The notes: generated by a model not told the origin, from the letters alone. A stretch of 64,000 nucleotides of DNA from Legionella qingyii (GCF_003184185.1 NZ_QHJG01000003.1:124001-188000); one strand, 5' to 3'. Shown: positions 10,594 to 21,131, numbered from the stretch's first letter. A program made the numbers and translations.

Positions 10594-11277
10594 ATGCGTA
10601 AATTAGTACTCTGGGGACATAGTGTTGATGAGTATCGTGAGATGTTTGATTTGTCTCAAGAGGATATGAATTCAAAGATATTGGAATATGGATGTGGTCC
10701 CAGTGCAGTAAACGCTCAACAGTTTCAAGAAGCGCATCAAGCAGTAAGTTGTGATCCTTTGTTTGTTTTGGATAAAGATACCTTATCCTCCAAGGCGATT
10801 ATGATTTTTGCACAAATGGCAGATGAAGTTCATAAGCAACACGATCAATTTGATTTCAGTCGCTTTGGAGGTTTAGAGCAGCTGCTTGAGCATCGACAAA
10901 ATGGAATGAAAAAATTTTTTGCAGATTATGAGCAAGGCAAGGCTGAAGGACGATATTATGGTGCAGCAGATTATCATTTACCTTATCCCGATTTCTCTTT
11001 TGATTTTGCATTAAGTACAAATTACTTATTTGCAGATTTGGAAGATCAGACTGTCGAATTCCATTTAAATGTAATTCGTGAATTAGCAAGAGTAGCGAAG
11101 GAAGTAAGAATTTTTCCCTTAAATGATACGGAAGGAAAAACCTCTGAGTTTTTAGGCCCTGTATTGTTGGAGCTGCAAAAAGAAGGTTATGGCGTAGAAA
11201 TTAGAGAAGTCGATTATCATTTGCATAAGTCTGAAAGCGCTATGTTGCGAGTTTGGGCACAGAAATGTGATATTTAA
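10594..11277 (+). CDS. SAM-dependent methyltransferase-like protein
   Basis: A 227-residue soluble protein with a probable class I Rossmann methyltransferase core. The motif ILEYGCGPSAVN (about residues 29-40) fits the SAM-binding motif I, and DYHLPYPDFSFDFALSTNYLF (residues about 124-146) resembles the post-II region where methyltransferases carry an acidic residue and a hydrophobic strand. The region between them is longer than usual and reads like a helical cap. A good AGGAGAG precedes ATG 10594. No specific subfamily or substrate is recognised. It stands alone between the divergent liu operon and a long palindrome preceding pyrD. Confidence 0.8.
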   Translation: MRKLVLWGHSVDEYREMFDLSQEDMNSKILEYGCGPSAVNAQQFQEAHQAVSCDPLFVLDKDTLSSKAIMIFAQMADEVHKQHDQFDFSRFGGLEQLLEHRQNGMKKFFADYEQGKAEGRYYGAADYHLPYPDFSFDFALSTNYLFADLEDQTVEFHLNVIRELARVAKEVRIFPLNDTEGKTSEFLGPVLLELQKEGYGVEIREVDYHLHKSESAMLRVWAQKCDI

Positions 11278-11286
11278 TTAATGCAG

Positions 11287-11360
11287 CCTGGGTGAAGCGA
11301 AGCGAAACCCAGGTGTTCTGAATTAACCCAAACCCGGGGTTTCGCTTCGCTTCACCCAGG
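11287..11360. repeat. Perfect 24-bp inverted repeat (REP-like palindrome)
   Basis: The arm 11287-11310 begins CCTGGGTGAAGCGAAGCG and is the exact reverse complement of 11337-11360, with a 26-bp spacer. As RNA it would form a very stable hairpin just 14 bp before the pyrD start codon and 9 bp after the upstream stop. Related shorter or decayed copies occur near 23824, 42683, 54625 and 60647, so it is a member of a dispersed intergenic family. It may act as a terminator or mRNA-stabilising element. Confidence 0.85.
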
Positions 11361-11374
11361 TCACAAGGTTTTTT

Positions 11375-12370
11375 ATGTATTCGATGTTACGTCCCATACT
11401 TTTTAGTATGGATCCTGAAAGTGCGCATACTTTTAGTTTGTCTGCTTTGCATTATGTACCCAAGTTTTGTTTTAAAAAGGTAAAGCCTAAACCTACTGAA
11501 GCTTTGGGACTACAATTTCCACATGTTGTCGGTTTGGCGGCAGGTTTGGATAAAAATGGAGAGCATTTAGACGCATTAGCCAAACTGGGTTTTTCCTTTA
11601 TTGAAGTAGGTACTGTTACGCCAAGACCACAAATCGGTAATCCTAAGCCGCGATTATTTCGTTTGCCAGCGGCTCACGCGATTATTAATCGTATGGGGTT
11701 TAATAATCACGGGGTTGATGCCTTGGTAGGGAATGTAAAAAAGGCACGTTACAAAGGAATCTTGGGTATTAATATCGGCAAAAATAAAGATACTTCGTTG
11801 GAACATGCTGCAGATGATTACATTCATTGTCTGGGTAAAGTATATGAGTATGCCTCATATGTGACCATTAATATTTCTTCACCGAATACCCCCGATTTGC
11901 GCCAGTTACAGCAAAAAGAATATTTTGCCAACTTATTGTCGCAAATACAGGCTGAACAAATTAAATTGTCAGATAAATTTCAACGCCATGTGCCTTTAGT
12001 AGTTAAAGTATCTCCAGATGAAGATTTAGAAACATTAAAACAGATGACGGAAGTGATTTTGCAGTATGGTATTGAAGGAATTATTGCGACGAATACAACC
12101 TGTTCTCGGACTGGAGTGAGTCATTTATCCCATGCTCAGGAAACTGGAGGGTTAAGTGGTAAACCTCTATGGGAGCTTTCTACCCAGTGTCTGCGTTTGC
12201 TAAAACAATATGTTGGTGATGATGTTAGCTTGATCGGAGTAGGAGGCATCGACAATTGTGACAGTGCGCAGGCTAAGTTGGATGCTGGTGCTTCATTAAT
12301 CCAAGTGTATACTGGTTTGATTTACCAAGGACCGGGTTTGATATACGAATTGTCAAAAGGATTAAAATGA
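11375..12370 (+). CDS. pyrD: Dihydroorotate dehydrogenase (quinone), class 2
   Basis: Membrane-associated FMN enzyme of pyrimidine synthesis passing electrons from dihydroorotate to ubiquinone. The 331-residue length, the amphipathic N-terminus [20 protein letters not shown] and the absence of the class 1 cysteine identify class 2; the catalytic serine lies in [19 protein letters not shown]-binding motifs [25 protein letters not shown] and [14 protein letters not shown] are present. Start 11375 has AAGG six bases upstream; the Met at 11384 is an alternative. The mRNA leader would be dominated by the preceding palindrome. Confidence 0.97.
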   Translation: MYSMLRPILFSMDPESAHTFSLSALHYVPKFCFKKVKPKPTEALGLQFPHVVGLAAGLDKNGEHLDALAKLGFSFIEVGTVTPRPQIGNPKPRLFRLPAAHAIINRMGFNNHGVDALVGNVKKARYKGILGINIGKNKDTSLEHAADDYIHCLGKVYEYASYVTINISSPNTPDLRQLQQKEYFANLLSQIQAEQIKLSDKFQRHVPLVVKVSPDEDLETLKQMTEVILQYGIEGIIATNTTCSRTGVSHLSHAQETGGLSGKPLWELSTQCLRLLKQYVGDDVSLIGVGGIDNCDSAQAKLDAGASLIQVYTGLIYQGPGLIYELSKGLK

Positions 12371-12437
12371 AACAGTAAATGGTATCCAGTTATGATCTCT
12401 TCTTCATTTTTACCACGATTTGCTTAGGATATCTAAG

Positions 12438-13220
12438 ATGAAATGCATTACTAAAGATCTGGCTTGGCAAATGGAATCGTGTATCAAGCAAACCCATATA
12501 GAAGTAACCAAGCAATATCCACAAGGAAAAATATTGGAACTTAATGGAGGCGCTGCTTGTTTTTCAGGGACTGATTCATATTTGTCACAAGTAGTAGGGT
12601 GGGGATTTGCCACAAAACGTGCGCATTTTCAGTCTGAAATAGAGCAAATAGAACATTTTTATAAAACATTAAACCATACTCGTGTAGATATTGAATTATG
12701 TCCTTTTGTGGGAAATGAACTTACAATATTTTTAAGCCAGCGTGGTTATTGCATCAGTGAATTAAACAATGTCTCAATATTGGATTTAAACACATATCAG
12801 CCTAATGACGGTGCTGCAGATCCCTTAACCATTAAAGAAATAAAGCCGCATGAACTGAATGAATGGGCCAAAAAGGTTGCCTTAGGTTTTGATGCTCCTG
12901 AAGCTGAGGATCAATTTTCTCGTTATGCCCAATCTAAAGGAGTTAGTGCCTATGCTGTTTTTGATAACGATGTAATTGTAGCTGGTGCTTCGATTGCCAT
13001 TCACGGCGATTTCTGTGATTTAGGGGTGACGAGCACTTTGCCTGCTTTTCGAGAGAAAGGATTACAAAAAAAATTACTAAAAGTCCGATTGAATAGGGCA
13101 AAACAGCAAGGGGTGTCTTGGGCAACGGTTACTACAGAGCCAGGGAGTGTTTCTGATTGTAACGTACAAAAAATAGGTTTCCATTGTGCTTATACCCGCA
13201 TCAAAATGACTTTGGAATGA
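12438..13220 (+). CDS. GNAT-family N-acetyltransferase
   Basis: A 260-residue protein whose C-terminal half carries a GNAT fold: AYAVFDNDVIVAGASIAIHGD (strand pair), then LGVTSTLPAFREKGLQKKLLKVRLNRAKQQG, a clear acetyl-CoA pyrophosphate loop of the R/QxxGxG/A type, and a terminal strand QKIGFHCAYTRIKMTLE. The N-terminal 110 residues have no assignable domain and include a cysteine-rich GGAACFSGTDSYLSQVVGWG segment. The frame can be opened at TTG 12420, but ATG 12438 with AGGAT seven bases upstream is preferred. Substrate unknown. It follows pyrD by 67 bp on the same strand. Confidence 0.85.
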   Translation: MKCITKDLAWQMESCIKQTHIEVTKQYPQGKILELNGGAACFSGTDSYLSQVVGWGFATKRAHFQSEIEQIEHFYKTLNHTRVDIELCPFVGNELTIFLSQRGYCISELNNVSILDLNTYQPNDGAADPLTIKEIKPHELNEWAKKVALGFDAPEAEDQFSRYAQSKGVSAYAVFDNDVIVAGASIAIHGDFCDLGVTSTLPAFREKGLQKKLLKVRLNRAKQQGVSWATVTTEPGSVSDCNVQKIGFHCAYTRIKMTLE

Positions 13221-13399
13221 CATGAATCCCATTCAATTTTGTAGCTGGCGCAGCAGAATCAGGTTTTCGGATAGAAATAACTTACTTATAACAAGGGGAC
13301 GCGATGCAGTACTCAGGCCACTTTGAATTTTAAGCAATATTAGCACTTCCCTGTAATAACAGTTACAATAGCCCATGTTTCGATTGTGTTACTTGAGTC

Positions 13400-15166
13400 A
13401 TGAAGAAGAAACTTTCTGTTAAAACCAGCATTTTATACAAACGTTTGCTTGCATATGTGAAACCATTTTGGCCCATACTGGCATTAGGTATATTTGCCAA
13501 CATTTTGTATTCCTTGATTGACGCTGGTTTTACATACATGATGCGTCCTTTTTTTGATAAAAGCTTTATTAATGTCGATATGGATTTTATTAAGAAAATT
13601 CCTTATATCGTTTTAATCGGAATTACCTTGAGAGGACTTGTTAGTTCATTGGGCAGTTATTGTATGACTTGGGTTGCCCGCTCAGTAGTTAAAGTATTAA
13701 GGGAAAAAGTTTTTAATCATATTCTTCGTCTGCCTGCTGATTTTTATGACGAAGCAACTTCAGGACAAATGCTTTCCAAAATATTGTATGACGTGGAGCA
13801 AGTAGCGCAGGTTAGCGCAGATGCTTTAACAGATATTGTCCAAAATATTTGTTTAATTATAGGTTTTCTCACTGTGATGATGGTCATTTGCTGGCAGTTA
13901 TCACTCATGTTTCTGTTAACTATTCCCTTTGTTGGCTTAATTGTGAACTATACAAATAAACGCGTACGACGAATAAGTCATAAAGTACAAAAAACTATGG
14001 GAGAGGTTACTGAAATTGCCAGCGAAGCAATTGAAGGTTATAAAGTAGTGCGTATTTTTGGAGGGGCTGCTTATGAATCTGGAAAATTCTGTAAAGCCAT
14101 AGAGCGTTCACGCCAAAACGATATGAAAGTTGCTACAAGCAAGGCGATTAATGTGTCTGGAGTGCAAATTGTTATTGCGATAGGTATTGCAGCAATCATT
14201 GCAGCAGCAATTCAATTGTCTACAGTAGTGATTATTTCTGCCGGTTCTTTTTTAGCAATTATTGCTGCAATGATTCAGTTAATTAAACCGATGAAAACCC
14301 TAACGACCTTGAATGCCGTAATACAAAAAGGTCTAGCTGGTGCTGAAAGTGTTTTCTCCATGTTGGATCTACCCATTGAGCAAGAACAAGGGATCGTTTT
14401 GTCGCAAAGATCACAGGGCGCTCTGGAGTTTAAACATGTCTCTTATGCTTACCGACAAGGGGAGCGCATATTACATGATGTAAGTTTCACTGTTGAAGCA
14501 GGTAAAACGGTAGCATTGGTAGGTCATTCTGGAAGTGGCAAAACAACGATTGCCAGTTTATTGCCTCGCTTTTACGAAGTGACTCAAGGTGTTATTACTC
14601 TGGATAATACACCTATTAATCAAATAAGCTTGGCTAGTTTGCGTGAGCAAATGGCTTTAGTGAGTCAGAATGTGACATTATTTAATGACACTTTAGCCAA
14701 TAATATAGCATACGGTCGTTCGGATGTGAGCCGGCAACAAATTATTCAAGCTGCCAAAATGGCTTTTGCTGACGAATTTATTAGCCGTTTTCCAGAGGGT
14801 TATGATACGCGTATTGGTGAAAATGGAGTATTACTCTCGGGTGGTCAGCGACAAAGAATAGCTATTGCGCGTGCTATTTTAAAGGATGCACCTATTTTAA
14901 TTCTTGATGAAGCAACATCTGCTTTGGATAGTGAGTCCGAGCGATACATCCAAATCGCTTTGGATCAAGTGATGAAAAATCGCACTACACTTGTTATTGC
15001 GCATCGTTTATCGACGATTAAGCATGCGGATAAAATTATAGTGATGCAACACGGATGTATAGTAGAGCAAGGTACCCATCAGGAACTACTTGATTTACAA
15101 GGCTATTATGCACAACTTCAAGGAATGCAGCACATAGATATGATTCGTGAGGATGTGGTAGCCTGA
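13400..15166 (+). CDS. msbA: Lipid A export ABC transporter, ATP-binding/permease
   Basis: Half-transporter flipping lipid A-core across the inner membrane. The 588-residue chain has an N-terminal six-helix domain (first helix near [21 protein letters not shown]) and a C-terminal ATPase with Walker [10 protein letters not shown], signature [16 protein letters not shown], Walker [13 protein letters not shown] and switch histidine VIAHRLSTI. The TGA stop overlaps the lpxK ATG by one base (TGATG), the classical msbA-lpxK coupling that secures its identification among similar exporters. No strong Shine-Dalgarno is visible before ATG 13400. Confidence 0.95.
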   Translation: MKKKLSVKTSILYKRLLAYVKPFWPILALGIFANILYSLIDAGFTYMMRPFFDKSFINVDMDFIKKIPYIVLIGITLRGLVSSLGSYCMTWVARSVVKVLREKVFNHILRLPADFYDEATSGQMLSKILYDVEQVAQVSADALTDIVQNICLIIGFLTVMMVICWQLSLMFLLTIPFVGLIVNYTNKRVRRISHKVQKTMGEVTEIASEAIEGYKVVRIFGGAAYESGKFCKAIERSRQNDMKVATSKAINVSGVQIVIAIGIAAIIAAAIQLSTVVIISAGSFLAIIAAMIQLIKPMKTLTTLNAVIQKGLAGAESVFSMLDLPIEQEQGIVLSQRSQGALEFKHVSYAYRQGERILHDVSFTVEAGKTVALVGHSGSGKTTIASLLPRFYEVTQGVITLDNTPINQISLASLREQMALVSQNVTLFNDTLANNIAYGRSDVSRQQIIQAAKMAFADEFISRFPEGYDTRIGENGVLLSGGQRQRIAIARAILKDAPILILDEATSALDSESERYIQIALDQVMKNRTTLVIAHRLSTIKHADKIIVMQHGCIVEQGTHQELLDLQGYYAQLQGMQHIDMIREDVVA

Positions 15167-16203
15167 TGTCTGCTTTCCTGGATAAATTATGGTATGGAAA
15201 AGATCATCCACTTCAATGGGTGTTGCGCCCTTTGTCTTGGGGATATTTTGCTGTAGTTTCAGTCAGGCGCTATTTTTTGCAACGTTTTAGTCAAATAAAT
15301 TGCCCAGTTCCTCTGATTGTTGTTGGTAATATAACGGTTGGAGGAGTGGGAAAAACTCCTTTAGTTATTGAGTTGACCAAAAGAATACAACAAAAAGGAT
15401 TGCGAGTTGGTATTGTTAGCCGTGGTTATGGTGCAGCAACGAAGCATTTTCCCTATGAAGTACATGTAAATGATTCTGCTCTAAAAGTTGGAGATGAGCC
15501 TTTACTGTTGGCACAAAAAACCAAATGTCCTGTAGTGATTGCACCGAAACGAACCGAGGCGGTTCGTTATCTTTTAGAAAAGCATCAAAGCCAAATCATT
15601 ATAAGCGATGATGGATTACAACATTACCGTATGGGACGAGCTATTGAAATTGCTGTTATTGATGGAACTCGAGGATTAGGTAATGGCCTTTGTTTGCCGG
15701 CAGGCCCACTAAGAGAGTCTGCTGCACGTCTAGAACAGGTTGATTTTATTGTGGTAAATGAAGGTAAGTGGCATGAGGATTCGGATTCAGTATCGATGAA
15801 ACAAGCCCACTCTGCAGTAGCGTTTCAAAAGAGGTCTAATGCATATCCAATGGTATTGAGGCCTGGAACAATTAAAAAATTAAGTACAGATGAGGAAATT
15901 GAACCTCAGAAATTAAATGAAAAATGGGAGGCGATTGCTGCGATAGGTAATCCCCAACGTTTTTATTCCACTTTGCTGCAATTAGGGATAGAATTCGATA
16001 CCTGTTCTTATCCTGATCATTATCAGTTTAAGCCAGATGATTTGAATTCTTCGAAATCACTTATTATTATGACGGAAAAAGATGCAGTGAAATGCCGAGC
16101 ATTCAGCTCGGATAACATGCATTATTTACCCGTAGAGGCTGTATTGGATGATGCATTTTGGGACGCATTGTGGTTACATCAACAGTTAAAAGGTTATTGC
16201 TGA
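15166..16203 (+). CDS. lpxK: Tetraacyldisaccharide 4'-kinase
   Basis: Inner-membrane-associated kinase phosphorylating the 4' position of the lipid A disaccharide precursor. The 345-residue protein has a short hydrophobic N-terminus ([20 protein letters not shown]), the P-loop [16 protein letters not shown] (about residues 52-67), the family motif [17 protein letters not shown] and [22 protein letters not shown] carrying the catalytic aspartate, followed by [12 protein letters not shown]. Translationally coupled to msbA. The next gene begins 3 bp after its stop, so the operon continues. Confidence 0.96.
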   Translation: MSAFLDKLWYGKDHPLQWVLRPLSWGYFAVVSVRRYFLQRFSQINCPVPLIVVGNITVGGVGKTPLVIELTKRIQQKGLRVGIVSRGYGAATKHFPYEVHVNDSALKVGDEPLLLAQKTKCPVVIAPKRTEAVRYLLEKHQSQIIISDDGLQHYRMGRAIEIAVIDGTRGLGNGLCLPAGPLRESAARLEQVDFIVVNEGKWHEDSDSVSMKQAHSAVAFQKRSNAYPMVLRPGTIKKLSTDEEIEPQKLNEKWEAIAAIGNPQRFYSTLLQLGIEFDTCSYPDHYQFKPDDLNSSKSLIIMTEKDAVKCRAFSSDNMHYLPVEAVLDDAFWDALWLHQQLKGYC

Positions 16204-16205
16204 TT

Positions 16206-17153
16206 ATGTTTGCTTGGATTCGCTGTTTTTTATTTTTAATTATGTTCCACGTTAGTTCAGGATTATTTGCGACTGAAATTGAACCAGTGCCGCAACTTGT
16301 ACAATCTATCGATTCAACTACAGGTAGTTGGACTTTTTCTGGTATGGTAAAAAATGAAAGTGGGGATAAATACGGCTATTTTTTTGAAATGCATCGCCAG
16401 GGTTCAGAGTTCCATACTAAAGCAGCTTTAATTGATGGACAAACAAATCAACTGGTATTTTTTAACGAAGATAAAGAAAAAATTGAGCAATCAACACCAC
16501 TTGATTGGCATGTTGGTTATTCCTTTATTCGTTACAATCCCATCAATGACAGCTGGATTTTTGGTGTTAAAACAGCAGATAAAAAAGGATTTAATTTCAA
16601 AGTAGATATGTTAAAACAAGCGAATAACGTGAATGACTCCTTGATCTTACGTCCAGGAGTAAAACTTCAGGTGCTCCAGACAAGCCAGCTTAATGGACAT
16701 TTACGTATCGATGATAAGGAGCAGTTTGTTACAGGGAATAAAACCTGGTTTGGCAAATTGGTATTAAACAACGATCAAAAAGACACTCATGAGATTAGTA
16801 CAACCTTCTGTCGGTTGACTGATGATAATGGATTTTACTCTGCAAATCTTAAAGAAAAAGATGCAACTAGTGCTGCTGTAGCAGGTTGGCTTGATCCATT
16901 GGGCAATAAAGTAAAAATGTCCCAATTTGTTTCAATAAAACCTTTAGATAATGATCTGTGCATGCTGAGCATAGGTTTACCCAAGCTGAGTTTAAAATTG
17001 ATCAATACTCTGAAGGCTAATGATCCATCATCACATACAGTCGCAGGGTTTTCTAAAGACGGTCGTGAAGGTTTTTGTTTTGTTACGCAACAATCATTTT
17101 TAAAAAATCAACCAAGCGAACTCGGTATTAATAAGGAGAAGTTAACTGCCTGA
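16206..17153 (+). CDS. Exported protein of unknown function, possibly AttH/CrtC lipocalin-like
   Basis: A 315-residue protein starting ATG 16206 (MFAWIRCFLFLIMF), two bases after lpxK. It has a plausible signal peptide ending near SSGLFA, so periplasmic or exported. The first mature segment, GSWTFSGMVKNESGDKYGYFFEMHRQG, resembles the opening strands of AttH/CrtC-type lipocalin-like proteins, where a W-F-x-G strand is followed by an aromatic-rich strand; this is a weak, by-eye resemblance. The rest is beta-rich with scattered aromatics and no catalytic motif. The frame can be opened at TTG 16158 inside lpxK, but that hides the signal peptide. Its place after msbA-lpxK suggests an envelope role, by inference only. 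Confidence 0.8.
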   Translation: MFAWIRCFLFLIMFHVSSGLFATEIEPVPQLVQSIDSTTGSWTFSGMVKNESGDKYGYFFEMHRQGSEFHTKAALIDGQTNQLVFFNEDKEKIEQSTPLDWHVGYSFIRYNPINDSWIFGVKTADKKGFNFKVDMLKQANNVNDSLILRPGVKLQVLQTSQLNGHLRIDDKEQFVTGNKTWFGKLVLNNDQKDTHEISTTFCRLTDDNGFYSANLKEKDATSAAVAGWLDPLGNKVKMSQFVSIKPLDNDLCMLSIGLPKLSLKLINTLKANDPSSHTVAGFSKDGREGFCFVTQQSFLKNQPSELGINKEKLTA

Positions 17154-17289
17154 GGGTGGGATGTTTTGTAAAATAGAAACAGTCAATTTATTTATTGCTT
17201 GATGCCCGGTTTTTTTTATATAAATTATCCATAATTACAATGGTAAATAGATAAGAAGTGAGATCAAAGCAACGGATATTTTTTGCTAT

Positions 17290-18822
17290 TTACAATAATG
17301 CAGCACTGGATAATCGATAGTTATTTTTTCCTGTCGATTTCACTGCATACAATGCTTCATCAGCTTGTTTGATTAAGCTGTTTAAGTCACAGCCATCAGC
17401 TGGGTATAGGCTTATGCCAATACTGCCTGTAATTGAAATGTCATGTCGTTTTATGGTTATAGTTTTAGCAACAGCATCAAGAATTTTTTTTGCTATAGTT
17501 TCAACGGAACTTACATTAGATAATTCAGTGAGCGCGATAATGAATTCATCGCCACCTTGCCTGACAAGTATATCAGTAGACCGTAAAATAGTTTTTAACC
17601 TTTTTCCTATCTCTATTAATAAGAGATCTCCTATATCATGCCCCAAATTGTCATTTACTCTTTTAAAATAATCCAAGTCCATAAATAAAATGGCAATTTG
17701 TTTTTGGTAACGTATCGCATAGGCTAATGCATGATTAAATGATATTTCCAACTGCTTTCTATTTCCCAAACCAGTTAAAACATCATGATGAGCAATATAT
17801 TTAAGTTCTTGCTCTGCTCGTTTTTGAGTATCAATATTTTGAATTTGTGCAATAAATTGGAGTGGTTTATTCTCTGGATCTCGGATTAATGAAACACTAA
17901 GTAAAATCCATATGATGTCGCCATTTTTATGAATATAGCGTTTCTCCATATGATAGAATCGTATTTCCCCCGCCAATAATTGCCGTATATAATTTAAATC
18001 CAGCTTTAAATCTTCTGGATAGGTAATGGATTGAAAATCAGTATTCAATAATTCCTTTTCTGAGTATCCAACAATCTGACAAAGAGATTCATTGACTTTT
18101 AGCCATCGCCCCTCCAAAGAAACTATAGCCATACCAATTGCTGCTGAATTAAATGCAGAACGAAATCGTGACTCACTTTCTTCCAATGCAGCATTTATTC
18201 TAATTAACTCGTCAATTAGATCTAAATTCTCATAACGCAATTTAAAATTTTTATTAAGCAGCCCATATCCTATCGAAGATACAATTGATACAAAACAAAA
18301 ATAAATCAGTAATGCGGCTCCAAGTAACCAATAGGTCAGTGTATTTTGATAAAAAAGCCAAAAGCTTAGAGGAAGAATGGATAAAGTAAAAAATAAAAGA
18401 CTTGCAAAAAGATTGGGCTGAAGAATATGAAGTCCACCAGATGCTACTCCGATAATGATAATGATGACCAGCATTTGATCTAACAGATTGTTATAAGGAA
18501 TTAGCACTGATCCTGCTACTCCCCATAGTGCACCATAAATAGCACCAAAACTTATTAACCATTTTAAATAGTATTCTGATGATAAGGGACGATAAGAATT
18601 AAAAATATATACACTTACATGTAATGCAAAAATGGATAGAGTAGCCAGAAACCATACAAAAAGAGTTTTTGGATTGATAACTGTATATAGTCCAATAAAG
18701 ACTATTAATGAGCATAAAAAATTTGCAGGGATGCTTAATAATAAGTTTTTATTAAGCAGCATTATGCGCTCGGCAAATATTACTTTCTCTATTTTCTTAC
18801 TGTCTATTCGAGCATCTTGCAT
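17290..18822 (-). CDS. Membrane PAS-GGDEF diguanylate cyclase
   Basis: Predicted c-di-GMP synthase. The first 190 residues hold about six hydrophobic helices (for example FLCSLIVFIGLYTVI, MLVIIIIIGVASGGLHIL and YWLLGAALLIYFCFVSIV), followed by a coiled segment and a PAS domain (residues about 215-335; FRSAFNSAAIGMAIVSLEGRWLKVN, then HKNGDIIWILLSVSLIRD). The C-terminal cyclase has HHDVLTGLGNRKQLE, FMDLDYFKRVNDNLGHDIGD and an intact active site QGGDEF. An RSTD inhibitory site sits five residues before GGDEF, so product feedback is expected. No EAL domain is present. Convergent with the exported-protein gene upstream in coordinates. Confidence 0.94.
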   Translation of the reverse strand: MQDARIDSKKIEKVIFAERIMLLNKNLLLSIPANFLCSLIVFIGLYTVINPKTLFVWFLATLSIFALHVSVYIFNSYRPLSSEYYLKWLISFGAIYGALWGVAGSVLIPYNNLLDQMLVIIIIIGVASGGLHILQPNLFASLLFFTLSILPLSFWLFYQNTLTYWLLGAALLIYFCFVSIVSSIGYGLLNKNFKLRYENLDLIDELIRINAALEESESRFRSAFNSAAIGMAIVSLEGRWLKVNESLCQIVGYSEKELLNTDFQSITYPEDLKLDLNYIRQLLAGEIRFYHMEKRYIHKNGDIIWILLSVSLIRDPENKPLQFIAQIQNIDTQKRAEQELKYIAHHDVLTGLGNRKQLEISFNHALAYAIRYQKQIAILFMDLDYFKRVNDNLGHDIGDLLLIEIGKRLKTILRSTDILVRQGGDEFIIALTELSNVSSVETIAKKILDAVAKTITIKRHDISITGSIGISLYPADGCDLNSLIKQADEALYAVKSTGKNNYRLSSAALL

Positions 18823-18928
18823 GTAGATCCCATCAAATTTTAAAGAGAAGCTAAACCTCAGTTTTAGTTTGATAATTCTACATATTAATATAGTAGATAA
18901 ATATTAATTGGTGTTCTTTAACTGCTCT

Positions 18929-21034
18929 CTAGAATCCAGTTTGGGGCACTGAAGACCCTTGGTTTACCTGAGCCAGCTTTTGTTCTTTCTCTTTATCCCA
19001 TCGATCTTGCAGCTTTTGCAATCGTTCTTTTACGTCAGGAGCAAAAGTCAGTTCTGGAGGAATTTTTTGGGGATGATTCTTTTTATCATCTTTTGAAGTC
19101 TTCAATGCGCTGGGAGCAACTGCAGATGAATTAAATTTAGCCAGATGAGGCTCTGACTGTTCTTCCAATTCCGGATTCTTCAATGCGCTGAGTATCACTC
19201 CAGATGAATCAAGTTTAGCTAGATGAGGGTCTAATTGTTCTTGCAGTTTTTTCGCATGTTTAGGATCTACAATCCACATAGCATCAGTTAGCGCGGGGAT
19301 GCACATGTTGGGCTCATCATTTACCCACCAACCTAAATCGCTCATGGCTTCACGTACGAAATCCGCATCTTCGTTCTCTTCATCAAGAGCATAACGTAAT
19401 ATGGTGATAAGAGCTTTTTCTGGATCTTTATAATCAATAGGAAGTTTCGAATCTGAATTCAAAAAGCTAAACCAGCCATGTTCTAATTTTTCGTGGTATT
19501 TCTGTTTAAATTGTTTGCATAATTGGGCTGCACTTTGTTCTGGAGGTGCCGAGAGTTTATATTTACCCAAACCTTCCGGACTTTTGTAGTATTCGGACAT
19601 TAACAAGGCATGCATCGTAGCAGTTGGGTGAACATCATCCCAAAACATATGTTTCGCTCCTGGAGATGTCCCCTCCGGGGTTATTTTATATTCAGGTGAA
19701 TCTATGTAGGGCTCTTTTAGTTTGTCTTTATCAAAATATTCATGGTATTTTGAATCTTTGCCCTTATCAAGGACATCATTATAAACTGTGCTAAAGACTT
19801 GATTGATATTAAAAAGATCAATAGAGCAATCAGGACGGTTCTTATTTAGTTTTGTTTGCAGCTCCAGATATTTGGTTCTTAATTGCGCATTGAAATAGTT
19901 TGATATTTCTCGAGCGTGTTGACACTCCTCAGGTGATTTATTCTGGAAACGTGGAGTTAATGATAGATCGGGCAAATTACATAAAACAAAATTTTTATAA
20001 CCTTGTTTAATTAATTTCTCAATATTATCAATGTTACTCTGTACCGCACGATCAGCAGCTTCCTTTGTTAGGTCCGAATTTGCTGTAATTAAATCATTTG
20101 CCCCGGAAAATATAGTAATAAGTGTCTTTTCCTTTTGTTCTTTAGTAACTTCCTGTTTCTCATTATCTTCTAAGAATTGCGCTACCTGCTTCGATAAGTT
20201 GGATACAAGCAAACGGGTGAAAAAAAGCTTTATCGATGTAAGCAGGGAATAAAAGGAAAGAAAATCAACACTCCAGCTGTAATCATAAGATGTTGCACCA
20301 CCCTGGCTATAATTTACAAAGAAATTTCGACCGTTAAATTGCGCAGTCCGGCCATTATCAAGAGAGTAATATTCTTGAACGTATTGCCTATAACGGGGAT
20401 CTGATATCAATTTGTCTGATATATCATCAGAGGATTCTTGCAGTGGAGCTTTGGTGAGCCTCTTTTCTTTGCGAGGATCCGGGACATTTTTTCTGTATCG
20501 ACCTGCGATTGCGGCATCAGTTAAGTCAGCATTATCAAGTGTATATCTTGGCTCTTTTTCGTTTTCTGGAGTGCTTTCTCGTTTTGCCGCGAATAGATGG
20601 CCTTCATCTCTATCCTGTGCATGTTTTTTACGTTGCACTTCATTTGATTCAGCCTCAACTTCATTCGAAGTGTATCTCTTTCGCTGATAGGGTGATTGAT
20701 AAAGAATATCATCACTGATATCCGCAGAGTCAAGATTATATTTTCCAAAATGATGTTCAGTATCTTTCTTTATTTTATCCTCATTAATGAATTTGCTAAT
20801 GAGGGTCGCTCGCAGCACGTCTGCCCAGGTATAACCATTGGTAAAGCGTTCTTTGGGGGACTTATCCAATCCTAGCTCTTTGTCCCAGAGCCCATTTATA
20901 AAGGATCCTAGAAAAGAAAATTTTTCCCCCATGTTTTTTCCGTCAGAAAGGCTATCGCCAAATACGACGAAGTAACTTATTTCTTTTTGGGCAGGGCCGA
21001 TAGGTTTTCTGATATCTGTTTTGGAAGTCGCCAT
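18929..21034 (-). CDS. Large cytosolic GDSL/SGNH hydrolase with internal repeats; effector candidate
   Basis: A 701-residue serine hydrolase of the GDSL type. Block I is VVFGDSLSD with Ser28, block II YSQGGATS (Gly246), block III FSGANDL (Asn313), and the catalytic pair is DDVHPT (Asp466, His469). Between blocks I and II lies a charged insert (residues about 90-230) absent from ordinary GDSL esterases, with repeats of the type YNLDSADISDD and YTLDNADLTDA. Residues 599-650 hold two 26-residue repeats, EQLDPHLAKLDSS and EQSEPHLAKFNSS. There is no signal peptide, unlike secreted Pla-type lipases, so a cytosolic enzyme or a Dot/Icm-exported effector is likely. The family includes phospholipases and glycerophospholipid:cholesterol acyltransferases; substrate not predictable. 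Confidence 0.87.
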   Translation of the reverse strand: MATSKTDIRKPIGPAQKEISYFVVFGDSLSDGKNMGEKFSFLGSFINGLWDKELGLDKSPKERFTNGYTWADVLRATLISKFINEDKIKKDTEHHFGKYNLDSADISDDILYQSPYQRKRYTSNEVEAESNEVQRKKHAQDRDEGHLFAAKRESTPENEKEPRYTLDNADLTDAAIAGRYRKNVPDPRKEKRLTKAPLQESSDDISDKLISDPRYRQYVQEYYSLDNGRTAQFNGRNFFVNYSQGGATSYDYSWSVDFLSFYSLLTSIKLFFTRLLVSNLSKQVAQFLEDNEKQEVTKEQKEKTLITIFSGANDLITANSDLTKEAADRAVQSNIDNIEKLIKQGYKNFVLCNLPDLSLTPRFQNKSPEECQHAREISNYFNAQLRTKYLELQTKLNKNRPDCSIDLFNINQVFSTVYNDVLDKGKDSKYHEYFDKDKLKEPYIDSPEYKITPEGTSPGAKHMFWDDVHPTATMHALLMSEYYKSPEGLGKYKLSAPPEQSAAQLCKQFKQKYHEKLEHGWFSFLNSDSKLPIDYKDPEKALITILRYALDEENEDADFVREAMSDLGWWVNDEPNMCIPALTDAMWIVDPKHAKKLQEQLDPHLAKLDSSGVILSALKNPELEEQSEPHLAKFNSSAVAPSALKTSKDDKKNHPQKIPPELTFAPDVKERLQKLQDRWDKEKEQKLAQVNQGSSVPQTGF

Positions 21035-21131
21035 ATAAAATAACTACATACTGGGCAATATTTGTTATTTTATAGATAGATTATTAAGGTTTTATTAATA
21101 GGGGAAAAAGAGAAAAGTAATTATTTGCAGC

